Shown: positions 18,989 through 27,336 of the stretch, piece after piece
Numbering within the stretch: position 1 is the stretch's first letter
Layout: each line of letters opens with the position of its first letter
Assembly: GCA_021108275.1 (NCBI GenBank)
Contig: JAIORD010000042.1
Span: 124,001 to 188,000, forward strand
Length of the DNA stretch: 64,000 bases
Reading direction: 5' to 3'
Source: Methanococcoides sp.
GTDB lineage: Archaea > Halobacteriota > Methanosarcinia > Methanosarcinales > Methanosarcinaceae
The notes under the pieces: model-generated
Databases searched by the model: none
The model's input: the letters and a program-made list of their open reading frames with translations, nothing else
What the model was told of the DNA's origin: nothing
Position numbers and translations under genes: made by a program

Positions 18989-19307
18989 GGAAGAAGACCA
19001 GAACCCTCTGACAGGTGTTGCGAACCTGTTCGATGTGGCAATGGTGTTCTCGGTGGCATTACTGGTGGCTCTGGTGATGTCATACCAGCTTCCTGAGCTA
19101 CTAAGTCCTACTGAGGACATTACCATTGTGAAGAATCCGGGTGAGCCGGATATGAAGATCATAGTCAAGGATGGGCAGGAGATCGAGGTCATGAACATGA
19201 CGGATGTGATTGGTGGCGGTAGCGGCGAGGCACTGGGTACAGCATATCAGCTTGCGGACGGAAGAGTTATCTACGTGCTTGAAAGTGGTAATGGGACATC
19301 GGGATGA
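18948..19307 (+). CDS. DUF2149 protein, probable ExbD-like partner
   Basis: A 119-residue protein with a short cytoplasmic N-terminus (HRTGILYEEEDQNPLTGVAN), one membrane helix (VAMVFSVALLVALVMSYQL) and an outer domain containing NPGEPDMKIIVKDGQEIEVM. This single-helix topology is that of ExbD/TolR. The family in methanogens sits next to MotA/TolQ/ExbB proteins, as here, with overlapping reading frames. The channel usually accompanies a CobN-like or other outer-surface component, which is missing in this window. A hairpin (19340-19360) follows. Confidence 0.75.
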   Translation: MRGKRYHRTGILYEEEDQNPLTGVANLFDVAMVFSVALLVALVMSYQLPELLSPTEDITIVKNPGEPDMKIIVKDGQEIEVMNMTDVIGGGSGEALGTAYQLADGRVIYVLESGNGTSG

Positions 19308-19339
19308 TCCCTGTGAGCTATGGGCCAGGAAGTACGAAA

Positions 19340-19360
19340 GACCATAAGTATATTATGGTC
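19340..19360 (+). terminator. Stem-loop after the ExbB-like/DUF2149 pair
   Basis: GACCATAA and TTATGGTC form a perfect 8-bp stem around five bases, 33 bases past the DUF2149 stop codon. The tail is only weakly T-rich. Confidence 0.45.
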
Positions 19361-19467
19361 TGAATCTTTCTGGTGCCCATCCCACCCTAGCAATGGGTAA
19401 TAATTTGCCAAACATATAACAATTCCATCAACAGTAGCAAGGTTTGTGTCCAGCAGCGCCATCCCGT

Positions 19468-19959
19468 TCATTCGCTGGTCTTCTTTTTCCCATGCACAGG
19501 ACAGCCATCCTGTGTTGCAGGAGTGCATTCAACGTATTCCCCGGTATTATAGAAATACCTGAAATGCTCTAACCACAGCGGCAACTCCTCTTTCTTATTG
19601 ATGAACTCAACGAACTTCGTGAACACGTCCAGGGTCTCGTGGGTGAGACCGTGCTCTATCCTGCATGCGTCCTCATCGGCTGTTTTGGCATCTACTCCCA
19701 GTATCTGGAGGAATTCCTGCAGGACATCGTATTTATCCTCGGTTGCCTTGGCGATCTCCTCTCCTTTGGGGGTCAGGGTGACGGCACCGTATTTTTCGTA
19801 ATTGATGTAACCTTCCCTGTTCAGTTTCTTGAACATCCCTGTGACACTGGAGGGGTTCAGTCCCATGATCTCAGAAACGTCCTTCACCCTTGCATACCCT
19901 TTTTTCTTTATAATTGAATCCAGCATTTTCAAATAATCTTCAGTTCTTTCTGTCGCCAT
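19468..19959 (-). CDS. DtxR/MntR family metal-dependent regulator
   Basis: A 163-residue repressor of the DtxR/MntR group. The winged helix (about 1-65) includes GYARVKDVSEIMGLNPSSVT and a MFKKLNREGYINYEKYGAV wing. The dimerisation and metal domain (about 70-140) contains EDACRIEHGLTHETLDVFTK, with the conserved Glu/Cys/His ligand cluster. The C-terminal tail CTPATQDGCPVHGKKK adds two cysteines and a His. It is transcribed divergently from the feo operon, with TTTTGG/CCAAAA palindromes between them. It therefore probably represses feo, and itself, in response to Fe(II) or Mn(II). Confidence 0.88.
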   Translation of the reverse strand: MATERTEDYLKMLDSIIKKKGYARVKDVSEIMGLNPSSVTGMFKKLNREGYINYEKYGAVTLTPKGEEIAKATEDKYDVLQEFLQILGVDAKTADEDACRIEHGLTHETLDVFTKFVEFINKKEELPLWLEHFRYFYNTGEYVECTPATQDGCPVHGKKKTSE

Positions 19960-19973
19960 ACCTGATCAACCTG

Positions 19974-19989
19974 TTTTGGTTTGCCAAAA
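19974..19989. promoter_or_regulatory. Operator candidate next to the DtxR-type regulator
   Basis: TTTTGG-TTTG-CCAAAA is a perfect 6-bp inverted repeat, 14 bases upstream of the regulator's ATG. The half-sites TTTTGGT and GCCAAAA recur upstream of znuA (16138-16156). Autoregulation by the adjacent repressor is inferred. Confidence 0.55.
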
Positions 19990-20111
19990 TATGTTTGGAA
20001 CTTGGTGGCGGTCGTATATAAACATAGCGTTGGTCTGCTGCTGGAATACAAAAATACAGATCCATGGCTGATCTGCACACATCCCTACCAGATGTGTGGG
20101 GCCCTCGAAAC

Positions 20112-20141
20112 TTTTATATATGCCTATACCTTTTTGGCATA
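20112..20141 (+). promoter_or_regulatory. feo promoter with overlapping operator candidate
   Basis: A TATA-like TTTATATA (20113-20120) is immediately followed by the inverted repeat TATGCC (20119-20124) / GGCATA (20136-20141). A repressor bound here would cover the TATA box and start region of the feo operon. The second half contains TTTTTGGC, as in the other palindromes of this set. Confidence 0.45.
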
Positions 20142-20183
20142 CAAACATTGTATTGTATTAACAAAAAAAGGAGTTTGATCTAA

Positions 20184-20423
20184 ATGACCGAAACTACGCT
20201 TAACCTGCTCGAACCGGGCAGCAAAGCAAAAGTAATACAGATAACTGGCAGAGGCTCTGCCAGAAGAAGGATCCTTGACATGGGAATGGTGCCGGGAGCC
20301 GAGATCGAGGTGATAAGGAAAGCCCCTATGGGAGATCCTCTGGAGTTCCTTGTCAAAGGCTACAACCTATCCCTGAGAAAAGCCGAAGCTGAACTTATCG
20401 TGGTCCAGCCTCTGGGAGCGTGA
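20184..20423 (+). CDS. feoA: FeoA, ferrous iron transport accessory protein (first copy)
   Basis: A 79-residue SH3-like FeoA protein with the usual pattern: SKAKVIQITGRGSARRRILD, then MGMVPGAEIEVIRKAPMGDP and LSLRKAEAELIVV. FeoA regulates or assists FeoB at the membrane. It is the first gene of the feo operon, 6 bases before a second FeoA. GGAG lies upstream of the ATG at 20184. Confidence 0.93.
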   Translation: MTETTLNLLEPGSKAKVIQITGRGSARRRILDMGMVPGAEIEVIRKAPMGDPLEFLVKGYNLSLRKAEAELIVVQPLGA

Positions 20424-20429
20424 ACTGCC

Positions 20430-20660
20430 ATGCCTCATGTTCTACCTCTGACCATGATGCCTGAAGGAAAAGAGGGAAAAGTTGTTTCTATCAACGCGGG
20501 TCAGGGCCTAAAACGACGTCTGGTCGAGATGGGGTTTTGCGAGGGCAGTCTTGTCACGGTCCACAGGTCTGAGCGGGGTGCCTTGGTTGTCGTTGTGAAC
20601 GGCATCAAATACGCCCTAGGCAAAGGTCTGGCTACAAAGATAATGGTATCAGATTGTTAA
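20430..20660 (+). CDS. FeoA domain protein (second copy)
   Basis: A second FeoA-like protein of 76 residues: KVVSINAGQGLKRRLVEMGF, then CEGSLVTVHRSERGALVVVV and ALGKGLATKIMV. It is clearly diverged from the first copy (a GQG loop and a Cys in place of a Pro), so it is not a recent duplicate. Tandem FeoA genes ahead of feoB are common and may form a hetero-oligomer; its exact role is not known. It ends close to feoB, whose frame opens within this gene's last codons. Confidence 0.9.
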   Translation: MPHVLPLTMMPEGKEGKVVSINAGQGLKRRLVEMGFCEGSLVTVHRSERGALVVVVNGIKYALGKGLATKIMVSDC

Positions 20661-20689
20661 ATGAAGTTGGAAATCAGGAGCGGGTAGAT

Positions 20690-22717
20690 ATGGAAAAGAA
20701 AAAAATAACCATCGCCCTGGCAGGTAATCCCAATGTTGGAAAGACCACCTTGTTCAATGCCATCACAGGTGCAAGACAGCATGTGGGGAACTGGCCAGGG
20801 GTGACGGTGGAGAAAAAGACCGGAAAGAGGACGTACAAGGATACGGAGATCGAGGTTGTGGACCTTCCTGGGACATACAGTCTCACGGCATACTCACTTG
20901 ACGAGGTCGTGGCACGGGACTATGTGGTGGAAGAGATACCGGATGTGGTGGTACAGATCGTGGATGCCACGAACCTTGAGAGGAACCTGTATCTCACCAC
21001 ACAGTTGATGGAACTTGGTTCCAAGGTGGTCATAGCCCTCAATATGTGGGACCTTGCAGAGTCCAGGGGAGATAAAATAGACACACGAAAGATGGAAGAT
21101 TTCCTGGAGATCCCTGTTGTAAAGACAGTTGCTAACAGGGCAGAAGGGATCGACGCTTTACTGGAAGAGGTCGTCAGGGAAGTTGACAAGGGTGAACACC
21201 ACGAACACGAGGTAAGCTATGGTGATGATATCGAGAAAAAGATCATCGAGCTGGAAGGAATTGTTGGTAAAGACAGCGCACTGTCAGGCAAGTATCCGGT
21301 GCGATGGTTGAGCGTGAAGTTGCTGGACGGCGATGAGAACATCTTGGAAAAGATTGAGGGAAGTTCAGTGGCTACCCAGGTCAACAGTGTGCTCAGCACG
21401 ATCAAAAAGGACGATTATGAAGCAGCCATGGCAGAAAAACGATACGAGACCATCAATACGGTGCTTCCACAGATCTGCGTCAAGTGTGTCAACGAGGTGA
21501 CATTCTCGGATATGATCGACAGGGCGGTCACCAACAAGTATCTTGGAATACCTATATTCTTAGCCATGATGTGGGCAGCGTTCGAGGTGACATTCACGGT
21601 CGCAACCCCGCTCATGGAATTCGTTGATATGTTCTTTGGCTGGCTGGCTGGAGTGGTTGCACAGAGCATAACAAATCCCGTGCTTGGCTCCCTGCTGGGC
21701 GATGGTATCATCGCCGGTGTAGGTTCTGTCATGATATTCCTCCCAAATATCCTGCTATTGTTCCTAATGATATCGTTGCTGGAAGATTCTGGATATATGG
21801 CACGAGCCGCGTTCGTCATGGATAAGCTCATGTACAAGATCGGTCTGAATGGAGGATCGTTCATTCCACTGTTGATGGGGTTCGGCTGTAATGTGCCTGC
21901 GATCATGGCTACCCGGACCATCGAGGATGAAAAGGAGAGACTGGTGACAATTCTTGTGAATCCATTCATTTCCTGCGGTGCACGATTGCCGGTATATCTC
22001 ATGCTGGCAGGAGCGTTCTTTGGAAGAAATGCTGGCACTGTAATATTTGGAATATACATACTTGGTATCATCGTTGCCATACTCTCTGCAAAATTGATAC
22101 GCGGCACAGTAGTAAAAGGCAAACCATCTCCCTTTATCATGGAACTGCCGCCATACAGGCTCCCTACGCTTAAAGCAAGCGCGATACACATGTGGGAAAA
22201 AGGTTCCATATACCTGAAAAAGGCAGGTACTATCATCCTGGCTGGTGTTGTCTTTGTGTGGTTGCTGTCAGCCATCCCGGCTCCGGGAGTGGATGCAGCG
22301 TTCGCGTCCGAGGAGATCCTCGGAACAGAAGACTCCCTTATAGGTGTATTGGGACACATAATTGAGCCTCTTGTCGCACCTCTCGGGTTTGACTGGAAAG
22401 TAGCAGTAGCCCTGGTCTTTGGATTCATTGCCAAGGAGATCGTGATAGGTTCCATGGGAGTGCTGTACGGCACCGGGGAGGACGAAGATGCCCTTGCTGA
22501 AATATTAACAGCAGGAGCTATGACTCCACTGACAGCCCTTGGACTGATGGTATTCACACTCCTGTACGTGCCATGCATTGCATGTGTTGGTGTGGTAAAG
22601 AAGGAAACCGGTAGCTGGAAATGGACGCTCTTTATGATGGTCTATGGGACAGCACTGGCATGGATCGCTGCGTTCCTGATCTACCGCATAGGTACAGCCA
22701 TAGGATGGGGATTATGA
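20690..22717 (+). CDS. feoB: Ferrous iron transporter FeoB
   Basis: A 675-residue GTP-dependent Fe(II) importer. The N-terminal G domain has G1 GNPNVGKTT, G3 DLPGTYSL and G4 NMWD. A helical spacer domain follows, then the polytopic membrane part with two Gate motifs, including GFGCNVPAIMATRTIEDEKE and later YVPCIACVGVVKKETGSWKW, each with its conserved Cys. The ATG at 20690 is chosen because AGGAG lies nine bases ahead and the family starts just before the G1 loop; a TTG at 20654 is the alternative. All motifs are intact. Confidence 0.95.
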   Translation: MEKKKITIALAGNPNVGKTTLFNAITGARQHVGNWPGVTVEKKTGKRTYKDTEIEVVDLPGTYSLTAYSLDEVVARDYVVEEIPDVVVQIVDATNLERNLYLTTQLMELGSKVVIALNMWDLAESRGDKIDTRKMEDFLEIPVVKTVANRAEGIDALLEEVVREVDKGEHHEHEVSYGDDIEKKIIELEGIVGKDSALSGKYPVRWLSVKLLDGDENILEKIEGSSVATQVNSVLSTIKKDDYEAAMAEKRYETINTVLPQICVKCVNEVTFSDMIDRAVTNKYLGIPIFLAMMWAAFEVTFTVATPLMEFVDMFFGWLAGVVAQSITNPVLGSLLGDGIIAGVGSVMIFLPNILLLFLMISLLEDSGYMARAAFVMDKLMYKIGLNGGSFIPLLMGFGCNVPAIMATRTIEDEKERLVTILVNPFISCGARLPVYLMLAGAFFGRNAGTVIFGIYILGIIVAILSAKLIRGTVVKGKPSPFIMELPPYRLPTLKASAIHMWEKGSIYLKKAGTIILAGVVFVWLLSAIPAPGVDAAFASEEILGTEDSLIGVLGHIIEPLVAPLGFDWKVAVALVFGFIAKEIVIGSMGVLYGTGEDEDALAEILTAGAMTPLTALGLMVFTLLYVPCIACVGVVKKETGSWKWTLFMMVYGTALAWIAAFLIYRIGTAIGWGL

Positions 22718-22738
22718 ACTTGAATTGAGGTGATATTA

Positions 22739-23179
22739 ATGGCAAATACAAATAAAATGATCTTTGCAATGGTGGCAGGAATACTCTATGTAGTATTCGG
22801 TATCCTGAAGATGCTGGAAGGATTCGGGATCGAGACCGGTCTGGCTGAATCGTTGCTGATCCCAGGGGATTTCTTCGGAGGTTTCTGCTTTGTCGTGATC
22901 GGAGCTGTGTTCCTGTACGCGGTCAAAGAGCTGAGTGCAGGGGTGCACATGGGCGTATCCTACGTCTATGTCGGCATCCTGATGTCACTGGTGTTCATGG
23001 CAGTCTACCTCCTGGTCATGGGGGCAGACCTCCTTATGTTCTACGCGGTAAAGAGCGAGGACTACGAAGGATGGCGCATTATTGACAGCATGAGACCTGG
23101 CATCTATCTCGGGCTCCTGTCCCTTATCGGGTACTTCTACTGGAAGGACAGGTTCACCACAGAGATGACAAAAGTTTAA
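22739..23179 (+). CDS. Four-helix membrane protein of the feo operon
   Basis: A 146-residue protein I cannot place in a named family. It has four hydrophobic segments (about 6-28, 42-62, 72-100 and 122-140) and a short basic C-terminus. It lies 21 bases downstream of feoB and 9 bases before the feoC-like gene, with GAGGTGAT just ahead of the ATG, so it is translated as part of the operon. Its place suggests a helper of iron transport, which is inference. Confidence 0.7.
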   Translation: MANTNKMIFAMVAGILYVVFGILKMLEGFGIETGLAESLLIPGDFFGGFCFVVIGAVFLYAVKELSAGVHMGVSYVYVGILMSLVFMAVYLLVMGADLLMFYAVKSEDYEGWRIIDSMRPGIYLGLLSLIGYFYWKDRFTTEMTKV

Positions 23180-23188
23180 GGTGAGCAG

Positions 23189-23479
23189 ATGATGATAGGC
23201 TACCGATACATGCTAAAGGAGGTCGCAACGACTCTGTCTCAGGACAACATAACCTTCAGGGAACTTTCCCGAAGGCTTAACCTGGGCCCGAAAGAGTTGA
23301 AGGACCTTCTTGAAACCATGGAACGTAAGGGTGATATAGAGATCTCCTGCATGAGCCCGCCTCCTGACACAACCAGTTGCGCAGGTTGTGGCATGGGGTC
23401 CGCCTGTCCGGGAACGAATCTTGGAATAGGAAGAACATATCGCCTTACCGAGAAAGGAAGAAAGCTATGCTGTGAGTAG
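23189..23479 (+). CDS. FeoC-like winged-helix protein with cysteine motif
   Basis: A 96-residue protein with an N-terminal winged helix (about 1-50: ITFRELSRRLNLGPKELKDL) and a cysteine-rich wing CMSPPPDTTSCAGCGMGSAC, giving Cys-x2-Cys and further Cys spacings that could hold an Fe-S cluster. This matches FeoC, the small partner of FeoB that may stabilise it or sense redox. It is the last intact gene of the feo operon. It ends with TAG; reading through would add 13 residues before two TAA codons. Confidence 0.82.
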   Translation: MMIGYRYMLKEVATTLSQDNITFRELSRRLNLGPKELKDLLETMERKGDIEISCMSPPPDTTSCAGCGMGSACPGTNLGIGRTYRLTEKGRKLCCE

Positions 23480-23511
23480 CACAGTTTCGAAAATGAAGAT
23501 CGAAAAGGAGT

Positions 23512-23859
23512 TCGTCCATAATAATCGGATTCCCAACCATCTCAAGGAAGATACTGGACCTCGTATCACAGGGGAACACGACCTTTGGCCGGATAGCCTG
23601 TAAACTGGGAATAACCTAGGGGGAGCTGGTATTTTTATTGCAGTTGATGGAACACAGAGGTTATATCAGATCCGTTTGTGATCCCCAAAACAGCTCCTGC
23701 TGTCCGATGGTAAGCAAACCATTGGATAGTAATTCGGTCTATTCGTGCAGGGTGACATACCCCCTTACAGAGAAGGAAGTGGGGGCTTGTCGTAACAGAA
23801 CGGAACACCATGTGCAAAGAGTGAAACAGGATATCGATCATGCTGTCGCGGAAAGCTGA
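23512..23859 (+). pseudogene. Decayed second feoC-like gene with an in-frame TAG
   Basis: Directly after feoC one frame reads KILDLVSQGNTTFGRIACKL, hits TAG at 23617-23619, then continues GELVFLLQLMEHRGYIRSVC and later CCPMVSKPLDSNSVYSCRVT, YPLTEKEVGACR. This mirrors FeoC: a winged helix, then a Cys-rich wing, then the LTEKG-like end. There is no clear start codon, so I regard it as a decayed duplicate. In pyrrolysine-using Methanosarcinaceae TAG can be sense, so readthrough cannot be excluded. Confidence 0.6.
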
Positions 23860-23896
23860 AGATTATCTCGAAGCTATCCTTAATATCGAGATTATC

Positions 23897-24263
23897 AAAT
23901 TCAGCAGTTCGCTAATTTCAGTTTAAACTCATATAAACGACATCATGCGATACATTTATATGTGGTAAAGTTCCCTCCGCATGTATTTCCAATCGCAAAA
24001 GAAAGCCTCTACAATTCGATATTTCTATGCTTTGGTTTCATTTCTTCTTAAAAACGTGTGGGTTACACTTCAAAGAAAACATTTTACAATTGATAAAAGA
24101 GGTCCTCATACTATCGAAAGTGACTTGTTCAGATTTGATATATTCATCCATTTTGTTGTGGAATGGGTGAGACGGAAGCTAAAACCGATGATAACAGTTG
24201 AATGTTGTAGATAAATGTGGATTATTATGGGAGGGTTTAATTATTAGTGAACTGCTGAAATTA
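23897..24263. mobile_element. 367-bp inverted-repeat element (repeat family 2, copies A and B)
   Basis: The left end AAATTCAGCAGTTCGCTAAT (23897-23916) and the inverted right end AATTTCAGCAGTTCACTAAT (24244-24263) agree at 18 of 20 positions. The left 150 bases match, inverted, the segment 30501-30640. An open frame of 77 codons (23981-24214, + strand) lies inside; its first residues MYFQSQKKAS correspond to MYLQLQKKAS in the other copy. I do not recognise it as a protein. Confidence 0.55.
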
Positions 24264-24320
24264 GATGGAAGGATTTATGAGCTAATTTGATATCCTCGTA
24301 AATATTGGGCAAATAATCAT

Positions 24321-24358
24321 AACTTATTTAAAGTTCGTGTTACTTCATGTGTATAACA
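24321..24358 (+). promoter_or_regulatory. nik operon promoter and operator candidate
   Basis: A TATA-like TTATTTAA (24323-24331 region) is followed by the inverted repeat TGTTA (24338-24342) / TAACA (24354-24358) with 11 bases between, over the expected transcription start. It resembles the placing of a repressor site, perhaps for a nickel regulator such as NikR. No regulator gene is adjacent. Confidence 0.35.
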
Positions 24359-24390
24359 TGCGTGGTATTCTTACGAAAAGAGGATGAAAC

Positions 24391-25344
24391 ATGAAGAAAA
24401 CAATGATTATCGGATTAATTATTGCACTGATCTGCCTTACCGGCCTTTCAAGTGCACATTTTACGATGATATTCCCAAGTGACAGTGAAGATAGTGTATG
24501 GGATGTCACTCCGGAAGATTATATTGCAGAACTTGGAGATACAAAGACCATCTACACAATGTGGGGGCACCCTTATGAGCATATATCATTTGACATGTCC
24601 AGCGTGCCCGAGATCAAAGTAACAAAACCTGACGGCACAGTCGAAGTTCTCATTCCGGAAGAGGTCATGTTGGACAGCATGGATGAAGACGGTAACATGG
24701 GAACTTTCCTCTCATACAAAGCATCATTCACAGTCGACCAGTACGGTGACACTGTTGTATCAGTCAAGTATGAAGATGCCGATGAAGACATGATCGATTA
24801 CACCAAAGCGGTCGTCCACTGTGGAGAAGAAATGTGGTTCGGCTGGGATTCAATGGTTGACCAGCAGACAGAGATCATACCATACATGCGCCCGTATGGC
24901 ATGGAGGAAGGATTTGTCTTTGCAGGAAAAGCACTTTACAATGGCGAACCACTGGCAGGCGCTGATGTTGAGGTCGAGATATACCACGACCTTGAAGCAG
25001 GGATTGAGATCGTAGAGCAGGCAGAGGAACTTTACCCATATGATGCACCAATGGTATTCACAAGGCTCACAAAATCCAATGCTGACGGAGAGTTCATGTA
25101 CACTCTCGATGAACCTGGCATCTGGTTCGTTGGTGCTACCATGGAACCTGAAGAAGGACAGCCTGTAAGAGGAGTGTTCATAATTCCGGTTCTTGAGGAA
25201 TTCCCTGCAGAAGAGATAGAAGTTGCAGTTGCCGAAGAACCTGAAGCTGAAACAGAAGCTACACCATCCACACCCGGATTTGAATCTGTGTTCGCAGTTG
25301 TCGGACTTCTTGCAGCATTGTTCATCGCAGGAAGAAAATTGTAA
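24391..25344 (+). CDS. nikK: NikK-type metal-binding surface protein (DUF4198)
   Basis: A 317-residue extracellular protein of the DUF4198 type, the extra component of archaeal nickel or cobalt ECF importers. A signal peptide ends near residue 22 and the mature protein begins HFTMIFPSD, with a His at its start as expected for a metal-binding N-terminus. The middle contains two beta domains with GKALYNGEPLAGADVEVEIY (about 190). The tail STPGFESVFAVVGLLAALF ending in GRKL is a PGF-CTERM sorting signal, so it is probably processed and lipid-anchored by archaeosortase. It leads the nikKMLQO operon. Confidence 0.82.
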   Translation: MKKTMIIGLIIALICLTGLSSAHFTMIFPSDSEDSVWDVTPEDYIAELGDTKTIYTMWGHPYEHISFDMSSVPEIKVTKPDGTVEVLIPEEVMLDSMDEDGNMGTFLSYKASFTVDQYGDTVVSVKYEDADEDMIDYTKAVVHCGEEMWFGWDSMVDQQTEIIPYMRPYGMEEGFVFAGKALYNGEPLAGADVEVEIYHDLEAGIEIVEQAEELYPYDAPMVFTRLTKSNADGEFMYTLDEPGIWFVGATMEPEEGQPVRGVFIIPVLEEFPAEEIEVAVAEEPEAETEATPSTPGFESVFAVVGLLAALFIAGRKL

Positions 25345-25465
25345 AATGAATCATGGGGATGACTTCCCCCTCAATCTTTTTTTATACTTGATTATCAGTC
25401 ATCCACATTAAATTAGATAAAACGCAAAACTCGTCATAACAAATATTACAAAGGAGAAAACAAGT

Positions 25466-26086
25466 ATGCACATATCTGACGGCGTATTATCCCCCGCAGT
25501 GATAACTGCAGGTTGGGCAATAACGGTCCTTCTGCTCCTTGCAACCCTCTGGTGGGGCAAAAAGGATGTAGACATCGCCGAGGAGATACCAAAGATCTCT
25601 GTCATGACAGGAGCTTTCTTTGTGGCATCTCTGATACATGTATCAATTGGGCCCACCAGTGTCCACCTTGTCCTCAACGGACTTCTTGGAGTGGTCCTTG
25701 GAACCCTCGCATACCCTGCAATCTTCATTGGTCTTGTCCTTCAAGCGCTATTGTTCCAGCATGGAGGCATAACAAGTATTGGCATCAACGTTATCAATAT
25801 GGGCATACCTGCACTGATCGTCTACGGGATATTCAAAAAAGGGTATTCAACAGGGATCAACCCCTCCATACTTGGAATAATTTGCGGTTCAATGGCAACA
25901 ATGCTCTCTGCAATAATGCTTGCTATCGTGCTCATATCCACAGGAGAGGAATTCACAGAGGTTGCCTATGCGGCTGCTGCTGCCAACATACCGATAATGA
26001 TAATCGAAGGAATATTGACAGGATCTGTAGTCACATTCCTTCTGAAGGTCAGGCCTGAACTGCTACCCATCAACAAGGAGAAATAA
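25466..26086 (+). CDS. nikM: CbiM/NikM-type substrate-specific ECF component
   Basis: A 206-residue membrane protein with about seven helices. The N-terminus MHISDGVLSPAV places His2 immediately after the initiator, where the free amino group and His2 bind Ni(II) or Co(II) in this family. Another signature is IHVSIGPTSVHLVLNGLLGV and LQALLFQHGGITSIGINVIN (about 95-115). Nickel versus cobalt cannot be decided from sequence. The neighbouring NikK- and NikL-like proteins favour the nickel type. It is 121 bases after nikK and 3 bases before nikL. Confidence 0.9.
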   Translation: MHISDGVLSPAVITAGWAITVLLLLATLWWGKKDVDIAEEIPKISVMTGAFFVASLIHVSIGPTSVHLVLNGLLGVVLGTLAYPAIFIGLVLQALLFQHGGITSIGINVINMGIPALIVYGIFKKGYSTGINPSILGIICGSMATMLSAIMLAIVLISTGEEFTEVAYAAAAANIPIMIIEGILTGSVVTFLLKVRPELLPINKEK

Positions 26087-26089
26087 AAA

Positions 26090-26536
26090 ATGACCAATTA
26101 TAAGATAATATGGGCACTGGCATTTGCCTGTGTTCTTTTAACAGCAATTGCACCTGCTGCATCCGCACACCGCGTCTATGCACAGGAGCAGGTCACTGAG
26201 GTACAAATAAGATCATGGTATGGAGGCGGAGACCCCATACCAAATGCCGACATCAACATTTATGCCATAAAGAACAGTGAGGAAGAGCTTTATATCACAG
26301 ATGTGACCGATGAGGAAGGACTATACTACTTCGAACCAAAACTTGGTGTCGTCGAATACAGAGTAGTAGTTTCCCAAAGCGGACACCAGAAAGAGATCAC
26401 TTTCAATGTGGCAGGTTCTGAAGGCTCCAGCGAAGAAGCTGAACTCCCACTCTCAGCAAGAATAGTAGCAGGATTTGGGTACCTTGTAGGGCTTGCTGGT
26501 TTTGGAATGTACCTGTCAGCGCGCAAAACGAAATAA
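26090..26536 (+). CDS. nikL: NikL-type accessory membrane protein
   Basis: A 148-residue protein with a signal peptide (cleavage near ASAHR), a small extracellular beta domain (PIPNADINIYAIKN, then TDEEGLYYFEPKLGVVEYRV, a carboxypeptidase-regulatory-like fold) and one C-terminal membrane helix (GFGYLVGLAGFGMYLSA) ending in basic residues. After cleavage the mature protein would begin with or near a His, which could help bind metal. It corresponds to NikL, the archaeal counterpart of NikN/CbiN, and follows nikM after 3 bases. Confidence 0.75.
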   Translation: MTNYKIIWALAFACVLLTAIAPAASAHRVYAQEQVTEVQIRSWYGGGDPIPNADINIYAIKNSEEELYITDVTDEEGLYYFEPKLGVVEYRVVVSQSGHQKEITFNVAGSEGSSEEAELPLSARIVAGFGYLVGLAGFGMYLSARKTK

Positions 26537-26574
26537 AGAACAACTACTAAAAAACGATACAGGAGAATAACACA

Positions 26575-27336
26575 TTGGACTACCCCGAAATAGACAAGTA
26601 TGCTTCAATTGATTCACCAATACATAATTTCGACCCGCGTGCTAAGATCATTACGTTCATGGTAATGATATTCTCCTTTGTTTTTTTGGACACAATTACA
26701 AAAGCCCTTGTTGGCCTGGGGATAGCCAGCCTGATATACATTATAGCAAAACTTCCAAAAGCATTTGTAATACATCGACTGAAAGTTGTTTTCCTGTTCC
26801 TGTTCCCCCTACTTATTATCATGCCACTTTCCGTTGACGGACAGGCCATCGCACAGTATCACAGCATAACGATCACACTGGAAGGATTCCAGTACTCCTT
26901 CCTGGTTATAATAAGGGCACTTTCAGCTGTTACACTTGCACTTATAATGCTTGGGACCACACGTTTTGACATCACGATCAAGGCACTCTATATGCTCAAG
27001 GTGCCCGGAACGCTCATACAAATGTTGATGTTCACTTACAGATACATATTCGTGATAATAGATGAGTTCCAGAGAATGTGGAAAGCCATGGAATCAAAAG
27101 GATTCAAACTTAAAGCGAACAGGTATGGACTATCCGTTCTCGGCAACATGATAGGGATGCTGATAATAAAAAGCTATGACAGGGCACAGCGTGTTTACCA
27201 CTCAATGATATCCAAAGGCTACACTGGTAACCCTAGGACAATAGTGAACTTCGAACTACGGACAAAAGACTATGCAATAGCCTTGTCTATGATCCTCATT
27301 GCACTCCTCATGCATACCTACCACCTGGTGTTATAA
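26575..27336 (+). CDS. nikQ: CbiQ/NikQ-type ECF transmembrane coupling protein
   Basis: A 253-residue energy-coupling-factor T component with about five helices. It has the family start IDKYASIDSPIHNFDPRAKI and coupling-helix motif region RAQRVYHSMISKGYTGN (about 205), which contacts the ATPase. It couples NikO ATP hydrolysis to NikM. It begins with TTG at 26575, nine bases past AGGAG, because no ATG fits. Its stop overlaps the start of nikO by one base (TAATG). Confidence 0.9.
   Translation: MDYPEIDKYASIDSPIHNFDPRAKIITFMVMIFSFVFLDTITKALVGLGIASLIYIIAKLPKAFVIHRLKVVFLFLFPLLIIMPLSVDGQAIAQYHSITITLEGFQYSFLVIIRALSAVTLALIMLGTTRFDITIKALYMLKVPGTLIQMLMFTYRYIFVIIDEFQRMWKAMESKGFKLKANRYGLSVLGNMIGMLIIKSYDRAQRVYHSMISKGYTGNPRTIVNFELRTKDYAIALSMILIALLMHTYHLVL

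Noticed and set aside
21415-22578. Long open frame antisense to feoB (387 codons, minus strand)
   Set aside because: It is the complement of strongly conserved FeoB coding sequence and its composition (Ser, Pro, Thr, Met-rich) is that of an antisense shadow.
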